Source: Eucalyptus grandis (lineage: Eukaryota > Streptophyta > Magnoliopsida > Myrtales > Myrtaceae). From it: a DNA stretch of 64,000 nt. Location of the stretch: positions 10,979,001-11,043,000 of the forward strand of contig NC_052622.1 of NCBI RefSeq assembly GCF_016545825.1, written 5' to 3'. The position numbers were made by a program, and so were the translations under genes. Below the pieces are notes generated by a model. It did no database searches, was not told the DNA's origin, and saw only the letters and a list, made by a program, of their open reading frames with translations. Shown piece after piece: positions 23,591-40,097 of the stretch (position 1 is its first letter; every line of letters begins with the position of its first letter).

Positions 23591-25747
23591 ATGGCTGTCC
23601 CGGTCTTTTCCAAAGTGTCTGTGTCGTTCGGCCTGTTCGTGGGTCTTGCGTTGTTGGTGGGTCTGGTCGCGGGTGCGAGGTTTGAGGAGCTCTACCAGCC
23701 GGGCTGGGCTATGGACCATTTTGTCTACGAAGGAGAGGTTCTCAAGCTCAAGCTTGACAACTACTCTGGTAAAAACATTGTGCAGAAATCCTCTGTTTTG
23801 TTCGACAATACGGGACTCTTTTCGGTTCTTTGAACCCAAGAAAAGAGAGGCTAAAACCCAAAACAGTGCGCGTTTCTTGCTTTTGAGATGAAATACCCAT
23901 TCACGGTCCCGGCATCGGTTGATGCCGGTTTCTTGTCATCCGTCGCCACTTCACTGTTGGGTCGGGGCGTGTGTTTTCGCGTGTGATGCACGTTTGGCTA
24001 AACTTCTAAAAGAGGCTTGATAAAAATCAGTGCTTTGGTGAATGGAAAAGAGTCGATGACAGTGGGGTTGGTTCTAACTCCTCTGGTGTGTTTTTCTAGG
24101 CGCTGGGTTCGGGTCGAAGAGCAAGTACATGTTCGGCAAAGTTACCATCCAGATCAAGCTCGTCGAGGGCGACTCGGCTGGGACCGTCACTGCTTTCTAC
24201 GTGAGTAAATCCACTGACAATGCCTTCGTTTTTTTTTTTTTTTTTCATTCTAATGAGTGGATTCATTGAAACAATGCTATGATAATGATGGGGGGAAGGG
24301 AAAAAAAGGATTTATTTCATGTCTCCGGGTCCCCCAGTACATGACGAAGGGTCGCCATCAGTCCCATTGAATTCATTTTGAAATGTTTCCTGCTGCAGAC
24401 GATTTAATCTTGGATTCTACTGAAAAATTCAATGCGCATGTAGCCGTACCGCCAACCCACCATTCATCGTAGCTTGGCTACGAAACCTAGCCCGCACCTA
24501 TTTATCAATCCCGTGAACCGCTTTAATGCACAGGCTCAGAAATTTTTTGACTTAAATCATAACCACGATGATGACATGAAACATTGTTCGCGAGTTATTT
24601 AATGTCGTCGTGATGTGCAGATGTCGTCGGATGGACCGAACCACAACGAATTCGACTTCGAGTTCCTGGGCAACACGACAGGGGAGCCCTACCTGGTACA
24701 GACCAACGTGTACGTGAACGGGGTGGGCAACCGGGAGCAGAGGCTCGGCCTCTGGTTCGACCCCACCACTGACTTCCACTCCTACTCCGTCCTCTGGAAC
24801 CAGCGCCAAGTCGTGTATGTCCCTAGACAAATTTGCATTATTGATAAAACAACACAGTAAACGTTAATTACAGCACGTGTCGCATGTTTTCCATAATGAA
24901 ATATTGATGATACTACAGCATGCACTTAGTTAGAAACCCTTGTGCAATATTGATGATAAATCTTGGTTCGAAGGGTCGGTCTCGTGACTGACCTCATTTG
25001 GTTGGACTTCATATTCCAAAGCTGCTTCCGAAAAACAAAAGCGGGTACCCTGAGAAAAGGGAGGGAATCTTGGGGAGGGACACTATTATGTGGACTACAC
25101 ATGCAGAGGGACACCTCCATTTGTCTATTCTCTTCTGCTTTTGCTTTGTCACGTATATCATTCTACTGCAAATCACATTCCTTTTTCCGTACCTAACACG
25201 GGTTCTTTGTCCTTATACCTCGATATACCAAACAAGATTCCAAGGTTAATATGGTAGCTACTGCTGTAGTTTACGCTCTGAATCAAACGTGACGTCTTGG
25301 TTTCTCGATCCTTGTCGTGTTAGGTTTCTTGTGGACGAGACACCGATCCGCGTGCACACCAACTTGGAGCACCGGGGCATCCCGTACCCGAAGGACCAGC
25401 CCATGGGCGTCTACAGCTCGATATGGAACGCCGACGACTGGGCCACCCAGGGCGGCCGCATCAAGACCGACTGGACCCACGCCCCCTTCATCACGTCCTA
25501 CCGTAACTTCGAGATCGACGCGTGCGAGTGCCCGGCGACCATGGCGGCGGCAGACAACGCCAAGCGGTGCAGCAGCGCCGGCAGGGAGAGGCGGTACTGG
25601 TGGGACGAGCCCACGGTGTCCGAGCTGAGCCTCCACCAGAACCACCAGCTCAAGTGGGTCCAGGCCCACCACATGGTCTACGACTACTGCAAGGACACGG
25701 CGCGGTTCCCGGTCATGCCAGCCGAGTGCGAGCACCACCGTCATTGA
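23591..25747 (+). CDS. XTH9: Xyloglucan endotransglucosylase/hydrolase, XTH9-like (GH16)
   Basis: Four exons, 23591-23768, 24100-24200, 24621-24814 and 25324-25747, join in phase to 298 codons plus stop; all introns GT-AG. Residues 1-29 are a signal peptide (hydrophobic [14 protein letters not shown]). The active-site motif [11 protein letters not shown] lies at about 101-111, with Glu103 as nucleophile and Glu107 as acid/base by family analogy, followed by an N-glycosylation sequon (NTT at 111). The variant HNEF, instead of the commoner HDEI, together with [27 protein letters not shown] sequence after it, points to the XTH9 clade. The C-terminal XET domain has four cysteines (CEC-P, C-SSAG, YDYC, AEC) and ends EHHRH. 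The enzyme cuts and rejoins xyloglucan chains in the cell wall during growth. Length and intron positions are normal for the family. Confidence 0.95.
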
Positions 25748-28307
25748 GCGAAAAGTCCCACGTGAATTGTGATCGACCGGGTCGATGGTCATGGAGGTTG
25801 TTGGATTCTAGAGGGGGATGGGTTGGGTTGTTGTGAAAAAGTCATAAGAAAAACCGGACATGTTCTCCGTGTTCTTTGATATCTTCCTTTCTTTGAAATT
25901 TTTTGGTGGTTGGGTCTTTTGTTGCAGCATGTAATATAATTTCGATTCGAATCAAATCCCCGGTCACATAATCTCTGATCTTCTCGTCATTGGCCAAAAT
26001 GGGCAATTGCAAAAAGCGTGCCAAAATACGTTGGTTTCTTCCCTGTGGTCTAGGGATGACGACACTGGGGATGATGTTTCAGTGCACTGATTAACGTGCT
26101 GCATCGTCGTCCCAGGCGTGGGACAAAGGTGAGAGAGAGAACCTGTCAATGATCATCTCAAGTTCTTTTTTTGGGTGGGGCTCGATCCAGGAGCTGTCGC
26201 AGCTCGCGAGTCATGATTTGAACCGTAAAGACTCGATTTTTGTTGTGGAGCTGCATTGCATTCCCTATCGAAATCCCCCGTGGCCCTCATGAAACATCGT
26301 GTCCGAGTGCTCACTAGCGTCATTCAATCGATCGTTGCAGTAGATCAGCACAGATGCGGTGATTTGTGGGGAAGAGGTGAAATGATTAGAAAGATTCGTC
26401 ACGTCTCCACTGTCGTCCACAGCTTCTTCCGGACAGAGATGCCAGGAGTGTGACGTGCTGAGGAAGCCAATGCGACCCCTCCCTACCATAATTTGCCGTG
26501 ATTTTTTGGAAATTTTTGCCAGTGCTGCACAGGTGCCAAGAAGGACGTGCATTTAATCTTCTAAACCAGCTAACTCCCTGCGAAGAAATCGAGTGGGTAT
26601 TGAATGATGATTTGACGGATCCGTACGAAAGCGCTCATTGGCTAGGAGCGGCAATGATTCGCAGAGAAGATATTTAGGACTTTAGAAACTAGATTGGGTT
26701 TAGGCGAGAGGGTTTCTTGGGATTATTACTTGAATTCTAGAAATATATAAATTTTACTATCGACGTGATTTCATGTAAAATTTGCCAGTGCCATACTCTG
26801 GACATTTTAAGATCTCGGTAAGAATCTATCCATTTTCGATGCCCAAGTCAAGTTCGTTGCATCCATTGATGTATACTCAAATTGAACGATATGCTAATCA
26901 ACGAACTCTTTATCATTAGGACCCAACGGATGTCGATCTTACCGCTTTTATGAGATCAGTCCATCAAAACCTGATCTTATGCGAGTTTTAGCATATGTTC
27001 AATAATGAATTATTGCTGCCACTTGAAATCTCGTTCTGCCCGTGACTTCACGAAAAGGCACAATGAGTTCCATGAGATGGGAGGGGAGTAGCTGAGGAAG
27101 TGATGGCAATCTTTATATCCACATAAATGTGTTACAAGGGCCATACGGGTGCACCCGTTCGGTTTGAAAGATAGTGGAAAACATCGACCGGGAATGAATG
27201 AACCGATAACCTCGCTCGGTCGCTGGGGGTCCCTCTTTTTACCCAAGGAGCCAAATTTTTGGCACAAAGGGTTAGAACTGTGGACTCATGAGTGAACATG
27301 AACGCAGGAAGCATTATTGCATGTCTCCTATATCTTCTCTACCTGACAGTCACATGCACCACAACCACATGCACATTGCCATTCTCCAAAAATCAAAATG
27401 GTTGAAATGTAAGATAGATCTCCACCATCTCACCAGTTTCTATTTCAAGTATTTGGTGCATCGACGCACTTCATCTACGAATTACAATCGAAATCGTCCG
27501 GTTTGCAAAAGATAAAAATGGAAAAATGGAGTGGGGTTCCACTCTTACATCATGATTTTACCATGTTAATGATTTGACTCTCTACCCGACTGTTGGATTG
27601 TAAAGTGAACTTTTTACTATACCTTAGGGAAGAGGGGGCGAGGATTTAGAGGAGATTGAAAAGGAAAAAGAGAAATTTATGCAAGAAAAGAGGAAGAATT
27701 CCCACCAATAATCAAACCGGACGACCAACTTTTTTTGGTGGCGTCGGGAGGGGACTTTAGGGCATCCGAGTCCAAAAGCAAAGGCATATTATAATGACAT
27801 CCGGACAAGACTCCATGATCGATAAAGATGGGCAAGTTTCGGGAGGTGCTGATTAAAAAGCCGAAAAACAATATTTTATTTAATTCAATCGGAAGAAAAA
27901 GGGATTGGTACTTATCAAATGGGCAGGTGAAATTATTGCAAAAAGCAGTTCATCCCTCGTCGCGAGGCTACTACAGCTGGTAAAAATAGTTTTTGTTATT
28001 AAAATTAACATCACAATAAATCTCACATTATTTTCATTACGATACAAATATCTCGATTTTTATTATGTCACTAAAAAAATAAAAAATTATAATGAAAATC
28101 CCTGAACTTATACTGGACTAACATATATACTCGGATGAAATTAAAATAAATGGTATATATGTCACATATGCATAAGTTTGGGTCTTGGATAAGTTTAGGA
28201 TTTTTGGTTATAAAAAAAGCTTCAAGTATTTTGGTCACAGTGAACATAAATTTGAATTTTTTTTTTGTGGTATTTGCCCAAATTATTATTCCTTGCGTTC
28301 GCTAAGA
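25748..28307. other. Intergenic region downstream of XTH9, no gene seen
   Basis: The first ~200 bp probably hold the 3' UTR of the XTH gene. The remainder has only short frames without similarity. A/T-rich remnants of the ACAAATTTACCC MITE family lie at about 27990-28210 (CACATATGCATAAGTTTGGG). Confidence 0.5.
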
Positions 28308-28315
28308 TTTGATAG

Positions 28316-28733
28316 TAGGGGTGAGTATATTAGACCGCCTAAATGGGAACCGCTCCAACCGATCAATTTAGTTCAGCTCCCAGAAGGATCAGTCCGGTTC
28401 GGTTTCATAAAAATGAAACCAGTGATTACTAGTCTAATTCCCAATTTCGAGGAGAACTAGACCGAACTAGATTGACGGGTTGGACCGACTCTTTCTTCTT
28501 CTTCTTCTTCTTTTTTTTAAATATCTTGTTTCATTTCTTAAAAATGGCAATAACCCTAAAAATAGTATCAAATTTTTGTATTTTTTTTTTTTTTTTTGCT
28601 AAGTGATTGGTTCCATGAGACCAATCATTCGATTCAGTCCGGTTCTCAGTCCCAAAAATCAAGAATCGATCCTCTTGATCTAGTTCCCGATTTCTAGGTA
28701 AAACTAGACGGGACTAAGAACTGATCACCCCTA
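28316..28733. mobile_element. hAT-type MITE, 418 bp, with perfect 8-bp target duplication
   Basis: TAGGGGTGA at the left end and TCACCCCTA at the right end form a perfect 9-bp inverted repeat. TTTGATAG flanks it at 28308-28315 and 28734-28741. An 8-bp duplication is the hAT signature. The interior has GAACCG/CGGTTC-type motifs shared with the elements at 39373 and 46177. There is no transposase. Confidence 0.88.
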
Positions 28734-28741
28734 TTTGATAG

Positions 28742-29410
28742 CCACTATGATGTTGCAAAGCACATTTATCACATTCACATGATGGACAGCCATTATAGAA
28801 GTGACTAAAATTGGATATTAGGGGCACCTTATATTTTCAGGGCGTAATTTTTTTTCATTGAATAAAAAGCGATGGTTTACTTTTCGGTGATCACTTAGGA
28901 AATGTAACTTTAAAAAGATGCAATATAATGAACGAAAAATTCATGTTAGTATTTGCACGTTTCAAAAGAAATTAGATAAATAAATAAAAACATGCATATT
29001 GAGTAATTTGAAAAGAAAAAAAAGGAAGAAGTAAAATTTATTTTTTTCAAATTTTTGTGGGACGTGATTATGGTCAGAAATTAGAAGTACGAAAACAGTC
29101 CAGCACCTCATCCCTCCCTCGTCTCTGTGATTTGTATTGGGAAGAACCGGTTTTAAGACAGGTGCTTTTCAATTTTTGAAACCTATAACCTATCTTATAC
29201 TCCTTGAAATCTACCCTATTTTAGTCCGTTTCTAGGTTTTATTCAAAAACTAGTGGATTTTTTTGTTTTGTTTTTTTAACGATGTAATATTTTTAAAAGA
29301 ATAATGTTTATGAGTTACTTCATGCTTTTTAAAGAATGTTGCACCGTATTCTCTATTCAAGAGTGAGAGTGAGAAATGAGAGAAGAGAGGCTGCGGTATA
29401 AGGAATAAGG
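28742..29410. other. Intergenic, no gene seen
   Basis: A/T-rich DNA with short poly-A/T runs and no recognisable frame. Confidence 0.4.
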
Positions 29411-29981
29411 ATATGTGTGGTAATATTTTTGTTCATTGATTTTTTGTTTTTTTGTTTCTCAAAATAGAAAAAGAATAGAATCATTTGGTACTGTAAATTA
29501 ATTTTTCAATTCCTTGGCATAGAAAAGTAGTCAGGAAATAGAATTGGTATAGAAACAATAAGTACAAAAAAGTAGTTTCTTATTCCCATAAATAATTTCT
29601 AAAAATAAGTCTTTTCTTTCATTTCTTTTTTTCTTTTTTTCTTTTTCCTTTTCTAATCGGCCAATGGAAACTTGCTACCCACTGCTGGTCATCATTGCCC
29701 TCGCCACCGCCGCTGGCTAGAGGAGGAGAAAAAAGGAAAAAAAAAGTTTCTAAAAATTTTATTATGAAATTAAAAGAAATTCTACGTCACAAAAAAATTA
29801 TAGATCGTATCAAATACATTCCTGATTTTTTTTCTATTTCTGGAATAAAATTTTTATATTGTTACCAAATGCATTGTTTTACTCATAAAATTTTTCTAAG
29901 AATAGAAATAGAAAAAAAAAACTATTTCAAAAAAAAAAAATTTGTTCTTCATAATAGAAATGTTACCAAATGTACCATAAG
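29411..29981. mobile_element. A/T-rich MITE with GC-richer core, TGGTAACATTT-type ends
   Basis: Left end about TATGTGTGGTAATATTTTTG; right end, read on the other strand, TATGGTACATTTGGTAACATT. The two are imperfect inverted repeats. The core near 29655-29715 (CGGCCAATGG...GCCACCGCCGCTGGC) is GC-richer and the arms are poly-T and poly-A. Architecture matches 10412, 16895 and 19476. The exact target duplication is unclear. Confidence 0.5.
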
Positions 29982-32480
29982 TGATAAAGTTTAGGTTTCT
30001 GAAACAAGTTTCATACCGCGGTTCCTGAGTGGGTGGGTTTAGTACCCAAAACTAAGAATCTACTTTCCTAGTTATGACTCTATTTGGAATTGGGATTGGA
30101 ACTGAACCAACATAGATTAGGTAGGGCAAGTTCGGTCCAAAACCTAGCTATACTTTGGACCGGTGCTCACTTCTAGTTTATATAGCCTTGTTATTACGAA
30201 AGAGAAAAAAAAAAACTACGTAAAAGAACTTGTTACAATAGTGAAATATCACAAGCCTGATTGAAACTTAAAGATTAGAACTGAAAATTGCGGAAAACGA
30301 TAAGCCTAAAGTCGATCAAATCCGACCATGACCTCAATAAAGCTCTTTCAAGGTAGCTGAGTGTCGAGACAATAATTAGTCATTACTTTGACAATTCTAT
30401 TGTCTTTTAGTATAGAATTTGATTTGATTTGCAATTGCAATTATTGCAACGTGATTTAACGGGAGAGAGCCCCTCCACAGCCATATTCGCCCATTGTTTT
30501 ATGTCTCATGATTCACATCAATTTGTGGGACTTATTACTTTCTTAGGCTAGCTTTTTAGCTCCCCTCAAGGCATCCACTGTTCGCACCGAAAAGTCTTGA
30601 TTGGTGAAACTTTGGGAAAAGAGGAGCGCTGCATGAATGATTGCCATTCTTTTTTTAAGGTAATCCCCTTATTTTGTCCTAATGTGGTGCGGATTTAAGT
30701 CTACTATAATACTAGGGCAGTGTACTTCGCCGTCGAGAGGAAACAATCCGGTTCTCATCCAGTATATTTCCGAAATCAAGGATCGCCCTCATGTAAGAGA
30801 CGAGACAGATCGCATGCTCTACAAGGTTTTACTCCAAATGATAAATCCAAGTAATTATGGATTTGCTTTATGTCACAAAGAGGAAAAAAGAGTATCGGTT
30901 CATTGATGATATGGTGCAGATATATTCTAACTCGTCCTTGAGAAGTGGAGAAGTAAACTACTAGGAAATCATTTACTCGAATAATGCTATTCTCATATTC
31001 TAAAGCTGCTTCGAACGGAGGAAGATTTAGCTTGCAATAAAATATGAAAAGTTTTTCCAATCCATTGACCGGAGAATGTAGATCGATCGATTAGGCAGAG
31101 TCTGTTGGAATGAAAAGCATGAAAATACGGCTGAGTCCCCTGGAATGGTTGCAAGGGTCCAGTAGGAGATACGTTCAAACTAAACAAGCATGGCGACATT
31201 GAAGTGCTGTAGATGCACATGGAGAGAGAGAGAGAGAGGGAGGGAGAAGGCAATGAAATGCGTTCAAGAGGTTGCAGACGGGGTTTGGAGTTCTGTCAAA
31301 TGGCCCAATCGAGGCCTGGGGCTACAAACACTTTAGCTCGAGTGGACCCAATTGGACTTGGAGAGTGCGAGATAAGAACTAAGAAGCAAAGCTCAAATGG
31401 CGGCCCTCTTAGAGAGAACGGACCCGGTGTTTCGTGTGTTTTCTTTCATCTGACAGATGCCACGTTCCGAAGTTCCGAACCGATCTCCATGGACACCGGG
31501 ACAGCATCCGAAATGGCCCGTCACGTGGGGACAAATGAACTAAAAAAACTCTCGAATCCGACACTGCCGTCAGTTCATTGAACGCTTCTCATTTTTCTGG
31601 CCCCGGTGAGATCCTGAGCCTGCGCGCAACGGGATTTCAGATTGACAGATCCTTACGCAATGCTTTGCTAATCTCCAATGGGTTCATCAAATCAAAAAAC
31701 AAACGGGAAAAAATGGGTATCTCCTTGTGCCTGAAACGTGTTCTTCAGGGTTCTGCAAGTTCCGATGAGACCTGGGGCGTTTCAAAGAGGTTTTTTGCAG
31801 CACAAAGGGGTTAACTGGGAAAAAAGCACAGTTGAAGAAGGAACGTTGAGAGTCTCGTGCCGATACTTCAGGGGCATTTTGAATTTTCCCTTCAGTGGAA
31901 ATGGGGTAACTTCCTTTATGTCAGGGTGCATGCTAGAAGATCCGCTCCGCGTTGGTCCTTCGCGTTTCCAAGCCGATGCTCTGAACTTCATAAATTCTAC
32001 TTCGATCGTTCAAAAGGAAATCTATGGAGATGACAAGAATGTAGAAGATAGCGCAACAACGTGGATGTATCGTGTGCTTAAAGGTACATGCTTGCGAAGA
32101 GAAAGATTGATTCCGTGAACCCAATTCGTATCTAGAATCGGGGACTATAATTTGACCATAATCAGGATCGGTGGAGATCGGTTTTCAGGTGGATCGATTC
32201 TCTCGACCTTGAATTAGAGCGGCGCTGCAATCACGAAAGCCTTTTCAAACATCCGTAAATCCATCGTTTTATTGCTTGATGTTGTTCTTGATTTGTCCCA
32301 AATTCAACATAAATCAATGAAAAAAATTCGAAAAAAAGAGCACATAAGTACAGAGGGAAAGACTAGAGAGAGGAATCGGATTCAGATGGCTCGCTCTCTC
32401 CATGTCTATGAATTCTTCTCTCATCTTCTCTCTTCCCCTTTCCTTCTCCGATCTTCTTTTGCCCCGGAAAACCGTACCCT
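29982..32480. other. Intergenic, no confident gene
   Basis: Fairly even composition between 30600 and 32270 with several frames up to 126 codons (for example 31738-32118 +, 31213-31581 +), but overlapping frames on both strands are equally open and none shows a domain. A (GA)n run lies at 31221-31236. The 3' UTR of the minus-strand PBP1-like gene should occupy the last couple of hundred bases. Confidence 0.4.
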
Positions 32481-32855
32481 TCACGACGACGACTGCTTCC
32501 TCCCTCGCCTGAACTCCTCCTCCACGATCTCTTCGAACCACGCCCTCGACTGCTCCATCAGCTCCGGGCTCAGCCGGAACATGAGGACGCAGAACTCCAT
32601 CTGGCTCAGCACGCCGTCGCCGTCCACGTCGCCCTCCCGGAGCATGCTGGCGAGCTCGTCGTCCGCCAGGTCCTGGAGTCCCAGAACCGCGCTGTTCCTC
32701 CTCAGGCTCTCGAGCGTGATCACCCCCCGGTCCCTGTCCATCAGGAGCTCGAACCCATTGCACAGCTCCCGGATCAGCCCCTCCCCGCCCAGCTTCTCCG
32801 CCATCGCCGGCAACATGTCCTCGAACTCCACCCTCTTCGCGACGCCGCCGGCCAT
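32481..32855 (-). CDS. PBP1: PBP1/KIC-like EF-hand calcium-binding protein
   Basis: Single-exon gene of 124 codons. The protein matches plant PINOID-binding protein 1 and KIC throughout: EDMLPAMAEKLGGEGLIREL, CNGFELLMDRDRGVITLESL, then one canonical EF-hand with loop residues 76-87 (Asp76, Asp78, Asp80, Val82, Glu87) and MEFCVLMFRLSPELME. The N-terminus is shorter than in Arabidopsis PBP1. The start at 32855 gives the normal MAGG-type beginning; longer upstream frames run into 5' UTR composition. Such proteins bind calcium and regulate partners such as the kinase PINOID or the kinesin KCBP; which partner applies here cannot be told from sequence. GC-rich codon use raises long spurious frames on the opposite strand (32272-33021). 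Confidence 0.92.
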   Translation of the reverse strand: MAGGVAKRVEFEDMLPAMAEKLGGEGLIRELCNGFELLMDRDRGVITLESLRRNSAVLGLQDLADDELASMLREGDVDGDGVLSQMEFCVLMFRLSPELMEQSRAWFEEIVEEEFRRGRKQSSS

Positions 32856-33014
32856 GACTGGATGGATGTACGGGCCAAAAGGTCGGAAGCTTTTCTCTTT
32901 CTTTCGGGGCAGGAAGAGCGACGCGATTGTGGGTTCTTTTTCTTCGATGCCGATGTATCAAAGGCAATGCGTGCAGACGAATTTATATCGGGGCGTGCGT
33001 GCAGCGGAGAGGAT

Positions 33015-33028
33015 AATATAATATAAAG
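33015..33028 (-). promoter_or_regulatory. TATA-like element of the PBP1-like gene
   Basis: On the minus strand CTTTATATTATATT lies about 160-170 bp upstream of the ATG at 32855, allowing a short leader of roughly 130 bp. It is the only clear TATA-like sequence in the stretch 32860-33060. Confidence 0.45.
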
Positions 33029-33059
33029 AAACAGCGTCATCGCCATGGATGACAGCAAA

Positions 33060-34301
33060 GGAACAGGGAGTCATGTTGGTGGTCGGGGTTTGATTCCCCC
33101 ATGCAGGGCGAGACAGACACTCTGTTTCCGAGAAGCAATGTCAGGGGCAAGCTCGTCACTTTCCGCGCCGCAGCCCCGCTCCATCGAGCACCGGCGAGGG
33201 GCGTCCCGGTCAATTCGCGCGGGCCGTGTCCCCCTGGAGAGCTCCCTGTCGGGGTTGACTCACGAAGGCGTGCCTGGATGCATGGGTACAGGGTGTACAC
33301 CCGTCTCTCCCGTCCGCATGCAGACCGAGAGCGAAGATGCTGCGATGCTGCAGTACGCCGGATTTGGATTTTCTTGGCATTCTTTTTTGGTTATTCCCTT
33401 TTCATTATCTAACTTTGGTTCGGAATCTTAGGAAGGAGTCTGTCTGCTCCCACGTTGTTCTGTTTAGTTTATTCAAATGCGAGTCGCGAGGATCAAATTC
33501 AGATGGCGCGACCAGAAAGTGGAGATTTATTGGTAGGATCACCGCCCTCCTCAAGTCAATCACCACCTAAAAAATGTATGCCAACTTGTGATTTTTCCAC
33601 GGGATCGGCGTGAATTACATTGTTTCCCGACAATTGATTCAGCTGGTCTAATAGAAATTCACGTAAAGCAACTTCTCAGATGTGGGAAACCACGGTCATA
33701 ACTCCGGCCATGGCATCTCTTTGGTCAAATTTTGACTCGGTATAAAGAATAGCAGAAGCAAGAAGTGCGAACAGCGCATGTACACATTTACTCATGATTC
33801 GACTTCGGTGATAGATGTGAAAATGGGGCGGTCAGATTTTGCTGCTTCTTCAGCTGCAAATTGGGTTTTGCACACGCCTTGTACGCGTACACTAAGCACA
33901 GACTATACATGGAAGATTATACATAAGACAGGTTGACTCTCACGATCAGACCTGATCGTTTGGCGTACTTGATGGAATTTATAGTTCGGAGATGGATCTA
34001 GACAATTTGCATAAGCTTAACATCGCGGATCCAAGTAATCTGCTAAAGAATATAATGCTAGTTCAAGCTCAAGTTGAACGCGACCAGACCAATACGATAT
34101 AGTGATGGATCTGATTCTTCCAGTCAAATGAATGATATTATACATTGTACAGTACCTCTCCACAAAAGAAGCATTGATGAACTTAGAGATCAAAATTGCC
34201 TCAACACATTTTCAAACCAACTGACAATTGCATTGAAGAGATTCATTCCTAATGCACATGGAATCAATGCCGAATCAAAAAGTAGGGCCGCACTTTATCT
34301 G
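33060..34301. other. Intergenic between two minus-strand genes, no gene seen
   Basis: Two overlapping frames at 33045-33431 occur in GC-richer DNA just upstream of the PBP1-like gene; neither resembles a protein family. The right part should include the 3' UTR of the receptor kinase gene. Confidence 0.4.
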
Positions 34302-38736
<4,435 letters not shown>

Positions 38737-39255
38737 GATCCTGAAGGGATGATGATGAGAGAAAAAGTGGGTCTTTGGGTCAGTTCAGTTCTCGGACTGG
38801 AGACGAACAGTGGCACTCAATGATAATGTCTTAGAAAGAAGGTTAAAGGAGAGATGTTTCAAATGTGGAGCTGTTCAGGAAGAAAAGCCGACCACTGCCT
38901 TTTGCACCATTGACCGACTTGTCCACCCGAAAGCAGGAATTTAAGGAGCGTCGGGCGGCAAGAGGAGAGGATGGTTGTGAGGCGATGCTAGTGAAAACTG
39001 ATGACTCGTGGGGACTTGGGGAAGACTGTGTCGCCTTGGCATATCGAAATGCTTGTGTTTCTAGAAGCACGAGGTCTAGGAATGAGCCATGTGAGGTGTT
39101 CAGATCTTAGGGCAGATTGGCCTCTAAGGTTCCGGAAAAGTAATTCCTAGCAAATCTCTCGTCCCAACGTGAATGACCTATACTGCCTTTGGTCGAATCC
39201 GTGTGCTTGGCAACGTGTTGTACTTACCGCATCTGGGTTTTTGGGGGTGTGTTTT
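38737..39255. other. Upstream region of the receptor kinase gene
   Basis: Should hold the minus-strand promoter and leader. Frames at 38843-39110 on both strands have no known similarity. No clear TATA box was picked out. Confidence 0.4.
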
Positions 39256-40097
39256 GCTTATACGACTCGAGCTGGTTAACTGATATTTGCATCTATCAAA
39301 GGAAAGGCGTCAATATTCCTAAAAGACGTTTGACAAATGTTTTGTAATTTTGGCAATGTGTATTGCTTATACTAGGGGTGAGCATGGTTCCAGTTTTTAA
39401 CTTGGAACTTGAGTATCGAACCGGTGGAAACTTATAGGTTCTAGGTTCCAAGATATGTAAGGAAAGTTTCAAGTTCTAAAAAATAAGGAATCTATTTTGA
39501 CGAGCAAGTTCTAGGTTCTTAGTTTGAGGAACTTGAAACCTGAAATCTAAAATCTAAAACTTGTAACCTAGAACTTAGAACCAGTTTTAATGTTTTTCTT
39601 AGTTTATGTCTTCGCACGATCTTATGATATTTCATACAGTTCAATGATGAATGTATAATTTGAAATCATTAATTTGAGCTTTCATTTTATGACCGAGGCT
39701 TTTACTTTATTAATATTTATATTTTCCGAATGTTTTTATGATCAGTTAATTGTAGCAGCAAGTTGTGGTTATTAAATGTTTTAATCCACCACAATAGTTT
39801 AATTAATAATATAAGTGAAATCTAGATAGATCTTGGAACCGACCTTAAAACCTGTGATAGGGTAAGTTTCAGATTCTAGGATATGCATGGTAGATTTCAG
39901 ATTCCAAAAATTGAAGAACCTATTCCAATGAGTAGGTTCTAGGTTTCAGGTAAAATCTATGCGGAATTCGGAACCGCTTACTCTTAACTTATACGACTCG
40001 GCCTCGTTAACTGATATTCACATTTCTCAAAGAAAAGGCATCACTGTTCTTGAAAGACGATTGGCAAACTGTTTGTAATTGTAGTTAGAAAACTGTT
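39256..40097. repeat. ~109-bp direct repeat flanking a hAT-type MITE
   Basis: GCTTATACGACTCG...GTTAACTGATATT...AAAGGCRTCA...TTGTAATT at 39256-39364 is repeated at 39987-40097 with scattered substitutions. The MITE at 39373-39986 lies exactly between the two units. Confidence 0.85.
39373..39986. mobile_element. hAT-type MITE, 614 bp, at the junction of a tandem duplication
   Basis: Left end TAGGGGTGAGCATGGTTCC; right end read inward TAAGAGTAAGCGGTTCC. Flanks are GCTTATAC (39365-39372) and ACTTATAC (39987-39994), a 7 of 8 match. The interior is rich in GGTTCTAGGTTC / GAACCTAGAAC inverted motifs, giving strong self-complementarity. No coding capacity. Confidence 0.8.

Noticed and set aside
25283..25792. 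169-codon minus-strand frame opposite XTH9 exon 4
   Set aside because: Antisense shadow of a GC-rich coding exon.
32272..33021. 249-codon plus-strand frame and 217-codon minus-strand frame across the PBP1-like gene
   Set aside because: Shadows of the real GC-rich 124-codon EF-hand gene; no domain in either.
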